Source: Salvia splendens
Lineage: Eukaryota; Streptophyta; Magnoliopsida; Lamiales; Lamiaceae
NCBI RefSeq assembly: GCF_004379255.2
Contig: NC_056050.1
Coordinates: 15,679,514 to 15,743,513 of the forward strand
DNA: 64,000 bases
Direction of reading: 5' to 3'
The first letter of the stretch is position 1, and each line of letters begins with the position of its first letter. A program made the position numbers and the translations under genes. Positions 47,101-58,538 of this stretch are shown here, piece after piece. The notes beneath the pieces are model-generated. The model did no database searches. It was not told the DNA's origin and worked only from the letters and a program-made list of their open reading frames with translations.

Positions 47101-47580
47101 ATCTCTCGGTTTCTTCTCCTCTCTCTCTTTGTTCTTGTTGTAAAGTATAAAGTGAGAAGAGAAGTGAAAGGGTGGATGTTTAAATGGGGTGTCTTTTGGT
47201 TGTAGGATTAATTGAGGGAGTTGGAAGGTGGAAGATGAAGGGTGGAAGGTGTCGTGGGGTTGAGGAAAGGATGCATGTATAGAAATCATTAATCTCTAAT
47301 TGGGCTTCAAAGTGTGGTTTCCAAATAAAATGAATTGGGCTTGGAAACTTAAAGTTCTTTGATGAAATTGGGCCCAACATGTAAATTGTAGAGTTTGGCT
47401 AAGTTGGTTAAAGAATAAGAAAATTTGGATGACCCAACACTCTTAAAATTAATAGCCCAAAGCCAAATTGTAAAATTATTCTCTCGACAAAAGAAACAAG
47501 GTCGAAAAAATTTTCAAGTGTACAAACGACGGTCCTTTCAAGAACACAATAAAAAGAGTAGAAAAAGTCGGGGTGTTACA

Positions 47581-48677
47581 ATCTACCCACCTTAACAAAA
47601 ATTTCGTCCCGAAATTTACTTACGTCCTTCGAGTATAGAATTTTTCCATCGTCTTGTCTTCCAAGCAGCTTCCTCATGTCGTTTAATTGTAGTTCAAAGT
47701 CACATCGCTGCCACTCCTAACAATTTATGTGAGATTAGACTATATTAACTTAACTCGCGCACTGCGCGTCATCCCTCCTTGTCTTACACCCTCTTTTGCG
47801 TTTGAACTTCATTTCGTCTTCGCTATCTTCCACTACTTGAAATCTACCTCGTATTCTTTTTGTTCTTGTCGTTCAGGGAAAACGTAGGAAATCGTGAAAT
47901 AGTTCGCACATCAAGCTTGCTCCAACATTTCGCGTCATTCCAAGAATAAAAAGTTTCATGGTTCACCGACCTCCATTCGCACTCTCGATCTCCTTGCCTC
48001 GTCATCTCATCACGCCCCTTGGAATTCGCTATTTTCTAGGCCTCATTCGTTCCATCGATAAGTATATTGCCTTAAAAGAAAACATAGTTCGCGCGTATAA
48101 CTAGCCTACATCTAAGGCCTTTGAAGTCTACATCTCATAACATTATCAATCATACTCCATTCATTATCACGTCCAACATCAATTGCATAAACATTTCTCA
48201 TTTCACAACATTTTACCACCTCATAGATCAACAAATATCACATATCCAGTCATTCATACTTCAAATAACAAGTACAATACACAACATTTCACTTCCCAAA
48301 ACAGAACGCTTTCACATTTAACATCTACTTTCAAATCAAAATATTTTCTTCAAAACTCACACTTCTCTCAAAAATTCAACATCTCACTTTCAACTTTGAA
48401 GTACAAGCTTTGACTCAAAAAATCAAAACACACTTGAACATCAACTTTCATCTTTTCATGTAAAAACAAACAATCCATCGTTCCTCATCAAAACTTCATC
48501 ATCTTTCTTTCTCAAAACATTCTCATAAAACATCTTACCTTTTTCTCGGTTGAGTGTGACAGTCGGGATGTTGAGCCTTCAATTCACAACCTCATAGTCT
48601 AGCGAAACGAGTCTAGACTAGATTGAATAAGAGACTCTCGGTCCAGAGCGGAAGGAAAAATTGCTCTGATACCATTC
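47581..48677 (-). other. Family C internal region without genes
   Basis: From the 3' side it contains a polypurine tract (minus strand AAGGTGGGTAGAT, 47581-47593), a pol-end-like trace near 47600-47700 (AAATTTCGGGACGAAATTTT and GAGGAAGCTGCTTGG) and a leader. The leader has a donor-like AG|GTAAGA at 48531-48540. No frame over 65 codons looks like Gag or Pol. Confidence 0.85.
48663..48674 (-). other. Primer binding site (family C)
   Basis: TGGTATCAGAGC on the minus strand is a perfect tRNA-iMet type site 3 bases from the 5' LTR. Confidence 0.95.
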
Positions 48678-51228
48678 TGTCACGACCGCACTTCCTAAGG
48701 ATAGGAAGCACGGGGAGTCACGACTAATGGGGGAATTAAGAAGCGGGGAAGAAGGGGGAAAACAATCAAGACAATGCAACTTAACGATCAACGATGAAAT
48801 TTCATTTATCAACAAGGTTTCAAATCCCGAAGGTACATAACGTGAATGACATAGTTTGACAATTCAAAGGAATTAAAAGAAATTCTTAAAACTTGACGTA
48901 GCGGAAGCATTTGAGAGTTAGCTACTACTGTGTATGAAGACACAATAGCAACCGGATCATTTATTGAATATTGTCTCTGTCCAATGCTCAACATCCTCCG
49001 TCCCCCGTCCACGCTCAACCTGCACATAGGGAAAACATATGCAGGGGCTGAGTACTTGATGCACTCAGTGAACTCATGCCCGAAATACTTTCATCGATTA
49101 AATTATGTCAAGCCATCATCGAGTGAATCTCGGGTTTTTACTTTAAAAAAAAGGCCGAGAAACACTAAAATCATTTCTATCATAAAACATGGCTGCGCAG
49201 CCCATCATCATCATCCTCCATCATTATACCATATCTGAACCATCATGTGAAACGAGAATGTGGCCACAAACTCGATCACTGGACCGGCCGACCACAAAGG
49301 ACGGCTCACGATCCCCATCAGTGCACTAGTCTGAGTAGGGACTCACTCCCTAGTCAGACCCGAATTCGTTAACCATCAAAGTCTAGTAGGATATTATCCT
49401 AGTAGACAATCAGATAGGCAATTCAAAACATAAAGTACGGCATGACATAACATTTAAACCACCCTTATCTCACCATTTACATATCATTGCAAATAAAAGA
49501 GTTTAAGTAATAAAGCCCACCTCGAGTGCTTAATCCGAAAACACTTTCTTTCCCTTGCGATCACGATTCACTTGCGATGTTTCACCTTTAAAAATTTACA
49601 TAGCACATATATCAACATATTTTCCAATCACATAAATCACATCATAACATACATCTTTGCATATCCTATCACTTCATCACATATATAATTTCATTTGAAA
49701 ACTGGCAGCACTGCGCAACGGTTTTATAAAAATCATTTAAAAATCATCCGACTTCCGTTGGGGCTAAAACTTTACCACAATACAGAAGACTCATCAAAGG
49801 ACTTCCAGTTAAAATTTCATGTCCAAATACCCCTTTTAGGTCAGTCAAAACAACCACGTAACCTACTGGTCGAGAAAATATTTTCGGCAGAGTTGCGTAG
49901 TTAACTTCAAAAATTCACCAAAAATTCATCTTTAATCCAAAAGGGTTGAAATTTACACACAACATAGAACACATCATGAAGTTTACTCAGGAAAAAGAAT
50001 TGGTCAAATCGGAGTTCATTTGGTCGGTCAAAAACGTGTCGGAACTTACTGTTCGGAATTCGTCGAGCAGACGAGCGGTGCCATCGCTGTTCGGCCCGTT
50101 GCTGCACGTTGTTGCTGTTGTTGGCTGCTGCACAGAGCCGGGAGACGCTGCTGTACGAACGTTGCTGCTCCGCCGTCGCTCCCTTTCCTCTTTCGACCAC
50201 CATCACTCATCTCTCTATCAATTCGTTTTGTTCCATCACTGTAAACTCTGCAACTCACGGTCCAGATCGGTCGTCGTCGGCTACTGCCCGTTGGTCAGCC
50301 TGTTCGCCGCCGACGTCGCCGCTGCTGACTCCGATTCGTCACCCGTGTCCACCACAGACGCTCGGCGCTGCTGCGTCGTCGCTGCTGTGCAGTCGAAGGT
50401 CTCGCAGCGTCGCCGTCATTCGCAATTAGCCACTGCATTGTCTGTTTGCTGTTCGGACAGCCATCGTTCCTCACCGATTCAACCTCGAAACGACACGGCA
50501 GCCCCTGAAACATCTCCGAACAGCCCCGAACCAACTCCGAACCGCCCCGAAAGATAAGTTCTCCTTCAAAAAAATATGTTCTTTCGTTTCAGTTTTCAAA
50601 ACGCAGCAAGGGGGCCACTGTTCGTCGCCACTGCTGGATCGTTGCCGCTGAACTGACGTTGCTGCGTTCGATTGAACCGGAGCCCTCACGCTTCTAACGT
50701 CGCCATTTCTCTTCCTCATCGCCGCTGCCTCACTCTTCTTCTCCCCTCATCTCTCGGTTTCTTCTCCTCTCTCTCTTTGTTCTTGTTGTAAAGTATAAAG
50801 TGAGAAGAGAAGTGAAAGGGTGGATGTTTAAATGGGGTGTCTTTTGGTTGTAGGATTAATTGAGGGAGTTGGAAGGTGGAAGATGAAGGGTGGAAGGTGT
50901 CGTGGGGTTGAGGAAAGGATGCATGTATAGAAATCATTAATCTCTAATTGGGCTTCAAAGTGTGGTTTCCAAATAAAATGAATTGGGCTTGGAAACTTAA
51001 AGTTCTTTGATGAAATTGGGCCCAACATGTAAATTGTAGAGTTTGGCTAAGTTGGTTAAAGAATAAGAAAATTTGGATGACCCAACACTCTTAAAATTAA
51101 TAGCCCAAAGCCAAATTGTAAAATTATTCTCTCGACAAAAGAAACAAGGTCGAAAAAATTTTCAAGTGTACAAACGACGGTCCTTTCAAGAACACAATAA
51201 AAAGAGTAGAAAAAGTCGGGGTGTTACA
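48678..51228 (-). repeat. Family C 5' LTR (right)
   Basis: 2551 bp, near-identical to 45038-47580. The largest visible difference is an extra GTTCTTT-like insertion near 50578. Confidence 0.94.
50019..50730 (-). other. GC-rich module in family C LTR (right copy)
   Basis: This is a near-identical copy of 46378-47100. Plus-strand open frame 49946-50557 mirrors 46305-46916. Confidence 0.7.
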
Positions 51229-54038
51229 CCAGTGATCTCGAGTTTTATATAGTAAGAAATATCACGAGAAACACAAAAATTCAAGTCTGGCCAGACAATT
51301 TATCTCCCCACTTTTCACATCAATCCATCAATCACAATCACAGTGCGACGAAAGTGTGGCCACACTATTCACCCACGAGACCGACCGACTAGCAAGGACG
51401 GCTCACGATCCCACCAGTGTACACAGCCTGATAGGGTTAGCGGCCCTACTCAGACCCGAATTCGTTTCACAACACAACCATATAGCCTAACGGAGTAAAC
51501 TCAAACGAACCAGGCGTCAGGCACACAATCTCATAACAAAAACAACATGGCATGACATAACAAGTTAAACCACCCTTATAACTTCACATAGTGTTTTCGG
51601 AAAAATAAAGAGGTTTGAAAAGAAAGCCCACCTCGTTCGCTTAACAATTCACAACCCAACTTATGGCAACTCTCGTTCCCCGAGTTCACGAATACACAAT
51701 CACCCTTGTAAATGACAACACAAGTCAGCCTTCCACCAAAAACACATTACTATGCATGTCCTATCGTTTCTCTCTCATCGTTTTTCTCAATTACCCAACC
51801 CCAACATACGTCACAAAGATGGAAAGACACACCGTAATATATTTCAACTTATCTCACGTGATCACATCATTAAACACGTTCCTTGGATATACATGCATCA
51901 TATAATACTTTTAAACTTGAAAATAAGAATTATTTTAACAAGGCAGAAAACTGGCAGAACTGTGCGACCGTTTTATAAAAATCACTATAATTTCACCCGA
52001 CCTCATATGAAGCTAAATTTTGGTCACAACACAGAAGACACATTCAAGTTCATCCATACAAATTTTCACCTTGAAATCACGTCATTTATTCCGCCATATC
52101 CAATACTAAACTCTCTGGTCGGAACATAAAATTTCTGATAGCACTGCGCAGCTCATTTGAAAAATTGACCATAAATTTATCCAATGCCCAAAAAGGCTGA
52201 AAACGAAACATTCCTGGCGAGAACACGAGTTTCTGGCAGATTTGCGCTGTCAATTTGAAACATTTATTAAAAATTCATTTTTCGATAAAAAGGGCTGAAA
52301 TTCACATGAGACACAGGAAACACCTTGAAGTTACCCAGTAAAAATTTCATGTCAAAAATCGTTTGTTTGTTGGGTCAATTACAGATCATAAGTTACTGGT
52401 CGTGCACCACAGATTTCAGGTTCATAGTTCGAAAATAGGGTTTTCATCTTCCATCAAACAAACACCAATTTTTCATGCTTGAAAACACATAAGCATGCTT
52501 TAAAGTTTCTCATACACATATTTGCACATAAACTCACATCATTCACCAAATATTCCAATCCAACATCACATGATTTCAATCAAAAACACATAACCATCCA
52601 AGTTCTTACGAAAACACACTTTCCCCCCGTTAAATCTTGCTATCAATCCTACACCCACTACATGCATGTAGGACTCAAGAACATGGTTCAAACGCAAAGG
52701 ATGAGGAAAAGTGAGCAAATATACCTTCTTTGACAAAAATAAAATGGTAGGAGCAAAGAACGATGCGATCTGTCGGAGACTCTTGAAAATAATTTCAATA
52801 GTTGCAAGAATAAAGCTTGAATGGAAGATTTTTGGAGAGAAAGAGTGGGAGAGGAGGAGAAAACGTGTGAGGAGAGAATGAGGGAGAGGGAGACGTGTGA
52901 AAATAGTGGCTAGGGTTAGGGTTTAGTCTATTTTATGTACTAAGCTTAATTCACACCCAATTAATAATTAAATTGTGGGAGGAATAAAATAAATAAAAAT
53001 CCCACAATCATGGAGCAAAGTAGGCGTGTGGTTTTGAAGGTGAGGAAGTCAGAATTTGCTGATTTAATTACAAGGAAATATAGCAATATTTACTTGGAGA
53101 GAATATATTCATAATTTAGGAAATAAAGGTGAATATTCCATAAACAAGGGAAAAATAAATTAAATCTCCAAGTAGTAAATATGGTGAGGGGGCCGAAAAT
53201 TTAAGGGGGTGTGCACAAGGAATTTATTTAAATCCTCAATTAAATAGAATAGGATTTAAACTTGGTAATTTCTTTTACAGGAAAAAGGCTCCCATCAAGT
53301 AGGTAACAAATAATTAAATTCCCACAAGGAAATATAAGGCATAGGGGCGTGTGGCATAGATGGGGAATAAAAGGAAATATTCACATCCCCAATTAATTAG
53401 ACCTAGGTATTAGGATGGTATTTAATTGAATAAAAATGGATTCCACAATTTAGGAAATAAATAAAATATCCTCCAAAAATTAGTGAAGGGGCCGAAAATT
53501 ATTAGGCTTAAATAGCCTAGGAAATATTCCAACTCTCTCTTTATTTTGGGTGAAGAAATAAAATGTGACATGATTTAATTGGATTTAATTCAAAAGAAAG
53601 GGGGTCAATAAAGCACCAATTAAATCAACGAAAAATAAAATCATTCTCCTATTTTAAATAGGGGATTTTCGAAACTCCCAAGGGTAATAGAATAGAGTTC
53701 GAAATTCATGTAATACCATTTAGGAACCAATTGGTTTGGATTTAATTTGGATAGAAGTCCCAAAGTAATTTATTAAATCCAAGAAATGAAATACTATTTC
53801 AATAATTAGCAAGGGCCGCAAATTTCAAATGAATTGACTCGAAAAAAAATATAAATGCATGATCCTATTAATTATTTCCCCACATTGGAAAATATAAACT
53901 ATTAAGCACTTCATTCCACATCACTCACGACAATTATTTCACGCAAATCACTTTAATCACATAGAAACAAGAGTTTCATAATCAACATTTCAAATGCATA
54001 AATAAAAGAGTCACAAAAGTTTGGAATGTTATAGTTGG

Positions 54039-55282
54039 TTAACTACCACGCTTTGGGTTGAGATCCTATCTAGGCGGGAATTTAAGGTGGTACTCTACTG
54101 ACTAGTAGGTGTGAAAATGATCGACATGTGGTTGTGTACGTGAGAGTGGGGAACAAAGTGTTTCAGAGACATGTGGAAGGTAGGTGGTTACTATAAAAGG
54201 CTAAACGGAATATCAGAGAATAAGTGGTAGTCAGGTACCTAGACTGACAGATCTGTAGGGTACCAGCCGAAAAAGGAAGGAAAAAACAAAAATCAACTAA
54301 AAAGCAAAAGTGGTCCCAAACTTGGATATGGATGTTGTCTTCTTCAACAAGCACGAACAAAATCAAACAAACTCAGATTACATAGATGAAATTACAGATT
54401 AACAACTCCACAATTAACTACATATACTGGACGACATGCAAGGTGGCAGAATCACGTAAACTCAGATTTCGCACTTAATCACTTCAAAAATTAAATCTAA
54501 ACAACAACTTAACTAACACTCACAGATCGAGCAACTCCAAATGAAGTCATGCTTTCAACCCTTAGAAATTACCGCAACAACTAGTTCTAAGCTACCTAGG
54601 CAGAATGAAACAGATTCAAACAGAAAGAGATGTATAAAAACAACTTCATTGCATAAAATGTTTGAATCTAAACGAAGTACTTCAAAAGCTAACAAGTATT
54701 GAAATTGCAACAGATCCAACGTAAGGAAAACAAGTAAAGATTAACTAGAAGAGCAAATAAATATTGTTTTGCCACTCCGGGTGAGGAAACTGCTATGACT
54801 ACGAAATGAACTGGCTGGAACGGTGGAAGGTGAATCTCCGGCGGACTTCTGGAAACTTCAAGTGATCATGGTTGTAGCGAGGAATGAGAAGATGCAGGAC
54901 AATGCTGAAGGAAACTGATCTATCGAGAGAAAATATTCTAACTAAGAGTGGAGTGTGTTTTTTTTTCTCTCTCCAAGTGACTTGCTTTTATAGGGAGGCC
55001 TGTCCTTGATTTTTAGGGTAGACTCTCTTCGTGAAATGACTCTTTTACCCTTGTTTGTGGTTGATCCTTCCCAGCAATCCTTCTTCTCCATCTCGAGCCT
55101 TTACTGGCATGCATCCTGGTCAGTATTGCACCCTTCTGGCGCTCTTTTCACCTGAGTTATCTGAAACCCTTCCTTACTGACTAGAACCCTTTCCCTGTAC
55201 ACTTTAGCAACTGTTTTGTAGATATAATCCAATTACGCACGTTATACTGACCAGTAACCAAGGCCTAGAATGCGACTTATCA
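54039..55282 (-). repeat. Athila 5' LTR, 5' part
   Basis: On the minus strand it begins TGATAAGTCGCATTCTAGGC at 55282. A TATA box (TATAAAAG, 54985-54992) is followed by a GA-rich start. An inverted homologue lies at 57296-58538. With 44257-44458 it gives an LTR of about 1.4 kb. Confidence 0.87.
54985..54992 (-). promoter_or_regulatory. Athila LTR TATA box
   Basis: TATAAAAG in CCCTATAAAAGCAAGTCACT. The inverted LTR has TATAAAAG at 57584-57591. Confidence 0.65.
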
Positions 55283-56216
55283 ATAAACAAATCTGAACAT
55301 TTACGAACGATGAAACTATCATAAAAACTTATAAATATAGATCTACCCCTAAGAACTAAACTACACCTACGTAAATAAGAAACTAACCCATAGTCATGCA
55401 GAAATAACAATCTATCAGATCTAAACATCCTAAAACACTTCATCCATAATTTTCATTGCAACTGGACAGAATATAAGTTTAAAACTCAGATTTGACCAAA
55501 TCAAAACGAAACAGAACACTTGAGCTAAGATATGCATCCTAAAACTTAAATCTAAAATAGATCAGAGCATTCATGCATGGTAAACAAACATTTCCATAAA
55601 GATCGAAATCATAACACCAAATTTACTGAATCAAAAACATCCTTTATCTGCAACGTCTGGCATAAGCTGAAAACAGACAGAATAAAATAGGAATTGTTTC
55701 ATCGCCCCTTCTCGAAGCGGAATAGCAGAACTAGACGATTAAAATGATAAACACCAACACTAAACTACTTATAAACTAAACTAAAACTGGAACCAAGTGT
55801 GTGTGCGACGGAAATCATGAATGTGAAGTGAAATGAGCTTCCATTTTAGCCCTAGAAGAGAGCTGAATTCCTAAAGATGCTTCTGAATATGCACGTGTGA
55901 CCCCCTCTTCCTACTCGCGTTGGGCTTTTTATATGGAGAGGCGTAGGGCTCTGATCCCTAGGGTACCGTCCTCTCAAAAATGTCATTCCTGCCCTTCACT
56001 TTTGTGGTGGGATCTTTAGCTTTATCTCCCATGCGGAAAACTCCTGCTAGCTCCGTTTGATTCTGACTTGATCAACTCAGCACTACAGTTTTTTTACTTC
56101 ATTTCTTGATCCGTTCATCCGCCCAACTCATCTGTTCATTTCTGAATATGGCAGAATTCACACACACCTGGCTCAAAATTAGACGTTAGATCAAAGATTT
56201 GAGTGTAGTTTTATCA
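55283..56216 (-). repeat. LTR fragment of second Athila-type element
   Basis: On the minus strand it begins TGATAAAACTACACTCAAAT. It has the same layout as the neighbouring Athila LTR (GGGCAGGAATGACATTTTTG region, then a TATA box CATATAAAAAGCCC at 55926-55933) but little direct identity. The 3' part is missing. Confidence 0.65.
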
Positions 56217-56370
56217 CATAACTCATGGATGAAACGAACCTCATCAAATTGCTCACACTTAACCCATACTTGTACTCAAGTATGAAAGAAAAGAAAAAGA
56301 AAAGAGGCATGTTTCAAGCATGGTTCTTATTCAAAATCATTATAAAAACTAAAGCAAATATGTAAAAGAT

Positions 56371-56560
56371 CCAAGCCCCTTGGCCCAGCGGTAAAGGGTG
56401 CTGGATACCGCGTCCATCCTGGAGGTCTCGAGTTCGAACCCTGGGTGGCGTAATTTGTCTTTCCTCCTTGTTATAGGAGTTGATTTGTAATTTCCTCCTT
56501 CATATATATGATATAAATATATGAAGTTAATTTTTAAAAAAAAAAAAAAAAAAAAAAAAA
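56371..56560 (+). mobile_element. tRNA-derived SINE
   Basis: A tRNA-like head has box A TGGCCCAGCGGT (56381-56392) and box B GAGTTCGAACC (56430-56440) 38 bases further on. A T-rich body follows, then a 25-base A tail (56536-56560). The head does not fold to a full tRNA end (no closed acceptor stem), so it is a SINE, not a tRNA gene. No clear target duplication was found. Confidence 0.85.
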
Positions 56561-57067
56561 GAAAAACACCAAAGTAAACTAAACACATTGTCACATAAAA
56601 AGAAAAGATAGAATTGGTTCATGTTTTTGGCAATTGTCCCCACAAGCTTAAGGTCAATCCAATCGTCCACAGTCTCATATTCCTTTCCCTCCCTTCTTCT
56701 ACCTAATCATGCTTGTCCGTTTGTCAAGATAGCTTCTATCCTTCCGACTGTTCGATTCACTCAGTCACTCAATTCTCACTAGAATTGTTAGGTCTATTCA
56801 CTCATTCATCTTGTTATATCATTGATGTTTGAGTTCTTTTGACAGAAGCTAACTCCTTAAAGTCATTATTTAGGTTGTAATGGGGAAAGAGTTGTAATGC
56901 ATAAAGGTGAGGGTCCTATGGGTTCTAAGTTCATAGTTATATAGAAGAATGAATTACATGTGAACATAGGGACAAAATTAGAACAACCTCCATATGTACA
57001 ATTTGAGACTTTCCCAACCTTGGAGATACCCTTGGCCATTTTGGCCTTATTTATCTAACTTTTTTTA

Positions 57068-57235
57068 GGGCCAGGTTACATTCTTCCTGCCCATTTTCTA
57101 ATTCCTCTCTTTTTACAGGTCAGATTATATATTCTTCCTGCCCATTTTCTAAATCTCTCTTTTTTTTCTGGGTCAGGTTACAATGTTTCCTTCCCATTTT
57201 TTTCTAACTTTCTGCTTCTTCTTCCCCTGTTTCAC
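57068..57235. repeat. Three ~50-bp tandem repeats
   Basis: Imperfect units contain CAGGTTACA or CAGATTATA, CTTCCTGCCCATTTT(C/T)TAA and a CTCTTTTT run. Confidence 0.8.
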
Positions 57236-57295
57236 AACCTATCTCATATCCTGAATGGTGAGTTGCCTCAGCCTATCCTCCTATCCATATGACAT

Positions 57296-58538
57296 TGATA
57301 AGTGACATTCTAGGCCTTGGTTACTGGTCAGTATAACGTGCTTAATTGGATTATATCTACAAAACAGTTGCTAAAGTGTGCAGGAAAAAGGTACCAGTCA
57401 GTATGAAAGGGTTCGGATAACTCAGGTAATAAGAGCAATAGAAGGGTGCAATACTGACCAGGATGCATGCCAAAAAGGTTCGAAATGGAGAAGAAGGATT
57501 GCTGGGAAGAATCAACCACAAACAAGGGCAAAAGAGTCATTTCACGAAGAAAGTCTACCCTAAAAATCAAGGGCAGGCCTCCCTATAAAAGGAAGCCACT
57601 TGGAGAGAGAAATAAAAGAGAGGATCAACATTCACACTTAGTTAGAGTATTCTCTCTCGGTAGATCAGTATCCAAACGTTTTATGCAATGAAGTTTTTTT
57701 TATGCATCTCTTTCTATGTGAATCTGTTTCATTCTGCCTAGGTAGCTTAGATCTAGTTGTAGCGGTAATTTCTCATGTGTTGAAAGCGTGATTTCTTTTG
57801 GAGTTGCTGGATCTGTGTTTGTTAGTTAAGTTGTTGTTTAGATTTATTTTCTGAAGTGTTTAAGTGTGAGATCTGAGTTTACGCGATTCTGCCACGTTGC
57901 ATGTCGTCCAGTATGTGTAGTTCTTGATTTCGCTCATTTAATCTTTGAATTTTAGTGAGTTAATTGTGGATCTGAATTGTGAAGTTGTTGATCTGCAAAT
58001 GTTAACCATGGAATCTGAGTTTGTTTGATTTTCTACATTCTTGTTGAAGAAGACAACATCTACATCCAAGTTTGGGACCACTTTTGCTTTTTAGTTACTT
58101 TTTGCTTTTGTCCTTTGCTTTTCTGCTGGCACCCTACAGATCTGACAGTGCAGCCACCCAACCACCACTTATTCTCTGATATTCCGTTTAGCCTTTTATA
58201 GTAACTATCTACTTTCCACATGTCCCTGAAACACCGTGTCCCCCACTCTCACGTACACAGCTGCATGTCGATCATTTTCGCACCACCCAATCAGTAGAGT
58301 ATCACCTTTAATTCCTGTCTAGGTAGAATCTCAACCCAAGCGTGGTAGCTAACTAACCCATCTCCAGACTATCACCACAATTACCCAAAGTGCATCCATC
58401 TCTGTGAGATTCGACCCTTACCTCCACTATACTAACCAGTAGAAGTGGGTTGAGGAAATTTAATTGATATCAGGTTTAGGTTGTTGTGCCAACGACTCAG
58501 CTAGGTTGGGATATTATTCTGATCAGTTAGATGCACAC
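57296..58538 (+). repeat. Inverted Athila LTR (solo or fragment)
   Basis: It begins TGATAAGTGACATTCTAGGC and follows the LTR at 54039-55282/44257-44458 in opposite orientation, including TATAAAAG at 57584-57591 and ATTCGACCCTTACCTCCACT near 58410. Homology fades near 58538. No convincing target duplication was found. Surrounding sequence appears to be another element's 3' UTR, so insertion into it is likely. Confidence 0.8.

Larger units (their letters stand above)
45038..47580 (-). repeat. Family C 3' LTR (left)
   Basis: 2543 bp. It holds the terminal hairpin (45046-45073), a TACTCAGCCCCTGCATATG block, ~190-bp repeat units (about 46050-46300), a GC-rich module (46378-47100) and a U3-like AT-rich end. 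Confidence 0.94.
45038..51228 (-). mobile_element. Family C non-autonomous chromovirus derivative
   Basis: Two LTRs of about 2.55 kb flank a 1.1-kb internal region with PBS, leader and polypurine tract but no gag or pol. By eye the LTRs differ at about a dozen sites, so this is the youngest insertion in the window. LTR ends (TGTAACACCCC, GGTCGTGACA), PBS and leader relate it to families A and B. Confidence 0.94.
45033..51233. repeat. Target duplication CCAGT flanking family C
   Basis: CCAGT occurs at 45033-45037 and 51229-51233. Joined, the flanks restore the ATACCAGTGATCTCGAGT sequence of related LTRs at 24420. Confidence 0.95.
44459..54033 (-). mobile_element. Solo family A-like LTR, split by family C
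   Basis: On the minus strand it runs from TATAACATTCC (54033) to GGTCGTGACA (44459). The two parts (44459-45037 and 51234-54033) total about 3.4 kb. The terminal hairpin arms TCACGACCGCC/GGCGATCGTGA and ~190-bp repeats (about 51950-52350) are present. It is more diverged than the other family A copies, with expansions near 53000-53700. No internal region exists, so this is a solo LTR. Confidence 0.9.
44454..54038. repeat. Target duplication GTTGG flanking solo family A LTR
   Basis: GTTGG occurs at 44454-44458 and 54034-54038, directly outside the solo LTR ends. Confidence 0.92.
14801..55282 (-). mobile_element. Athila-type Gypsy element, host of nested insertions
   Basis: On the minus strand, in order, are the 5' LTR (55282 down to 54039, then 44458-44257), a tRNA-Asp-type PBS, gag, protease, RT, RNase H and integrase ending at 14801. 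The Copia element at 18865-42356 splits gag from protease, and the solo LTR at 44459-54033 splits the 5' LTR. Both insertions have target duplications. Removing them leaves about 7.4 kb. No 3' LTR or third ORF is found to the left. Athila affiliation comes from the PBS, the protease motif DLGASINVMP, the RT motif RRMPFGLCNAPGTFQRCM and the Asn/Gln-rich Gag tail. Confidence 0.9.
56217..57295 (-). other. Athila-type 3' UTR, first part
   Basis: Noncoding. It includes a TGCTCACACTTAACCCAT stretch and three imperfect ~50-bp tandem repeats at about 57068-57235, each with (G)GTCAGGTTACA and CTTCCTGCCCATTTT. A SINE lies inside. Confidence 0.6.

Noticed and set aside
56381..56450. Possible tRNA gene
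   Set aside because: Boxes A and B are good, but there is no matching acceptor stem, and a body plus poly(A) tail follows. It is a SINE head.
56349..56594. 81-codon minus-strand frame with a Phe run
   Set aside because: It is the SINE and its A tail read in antisense.
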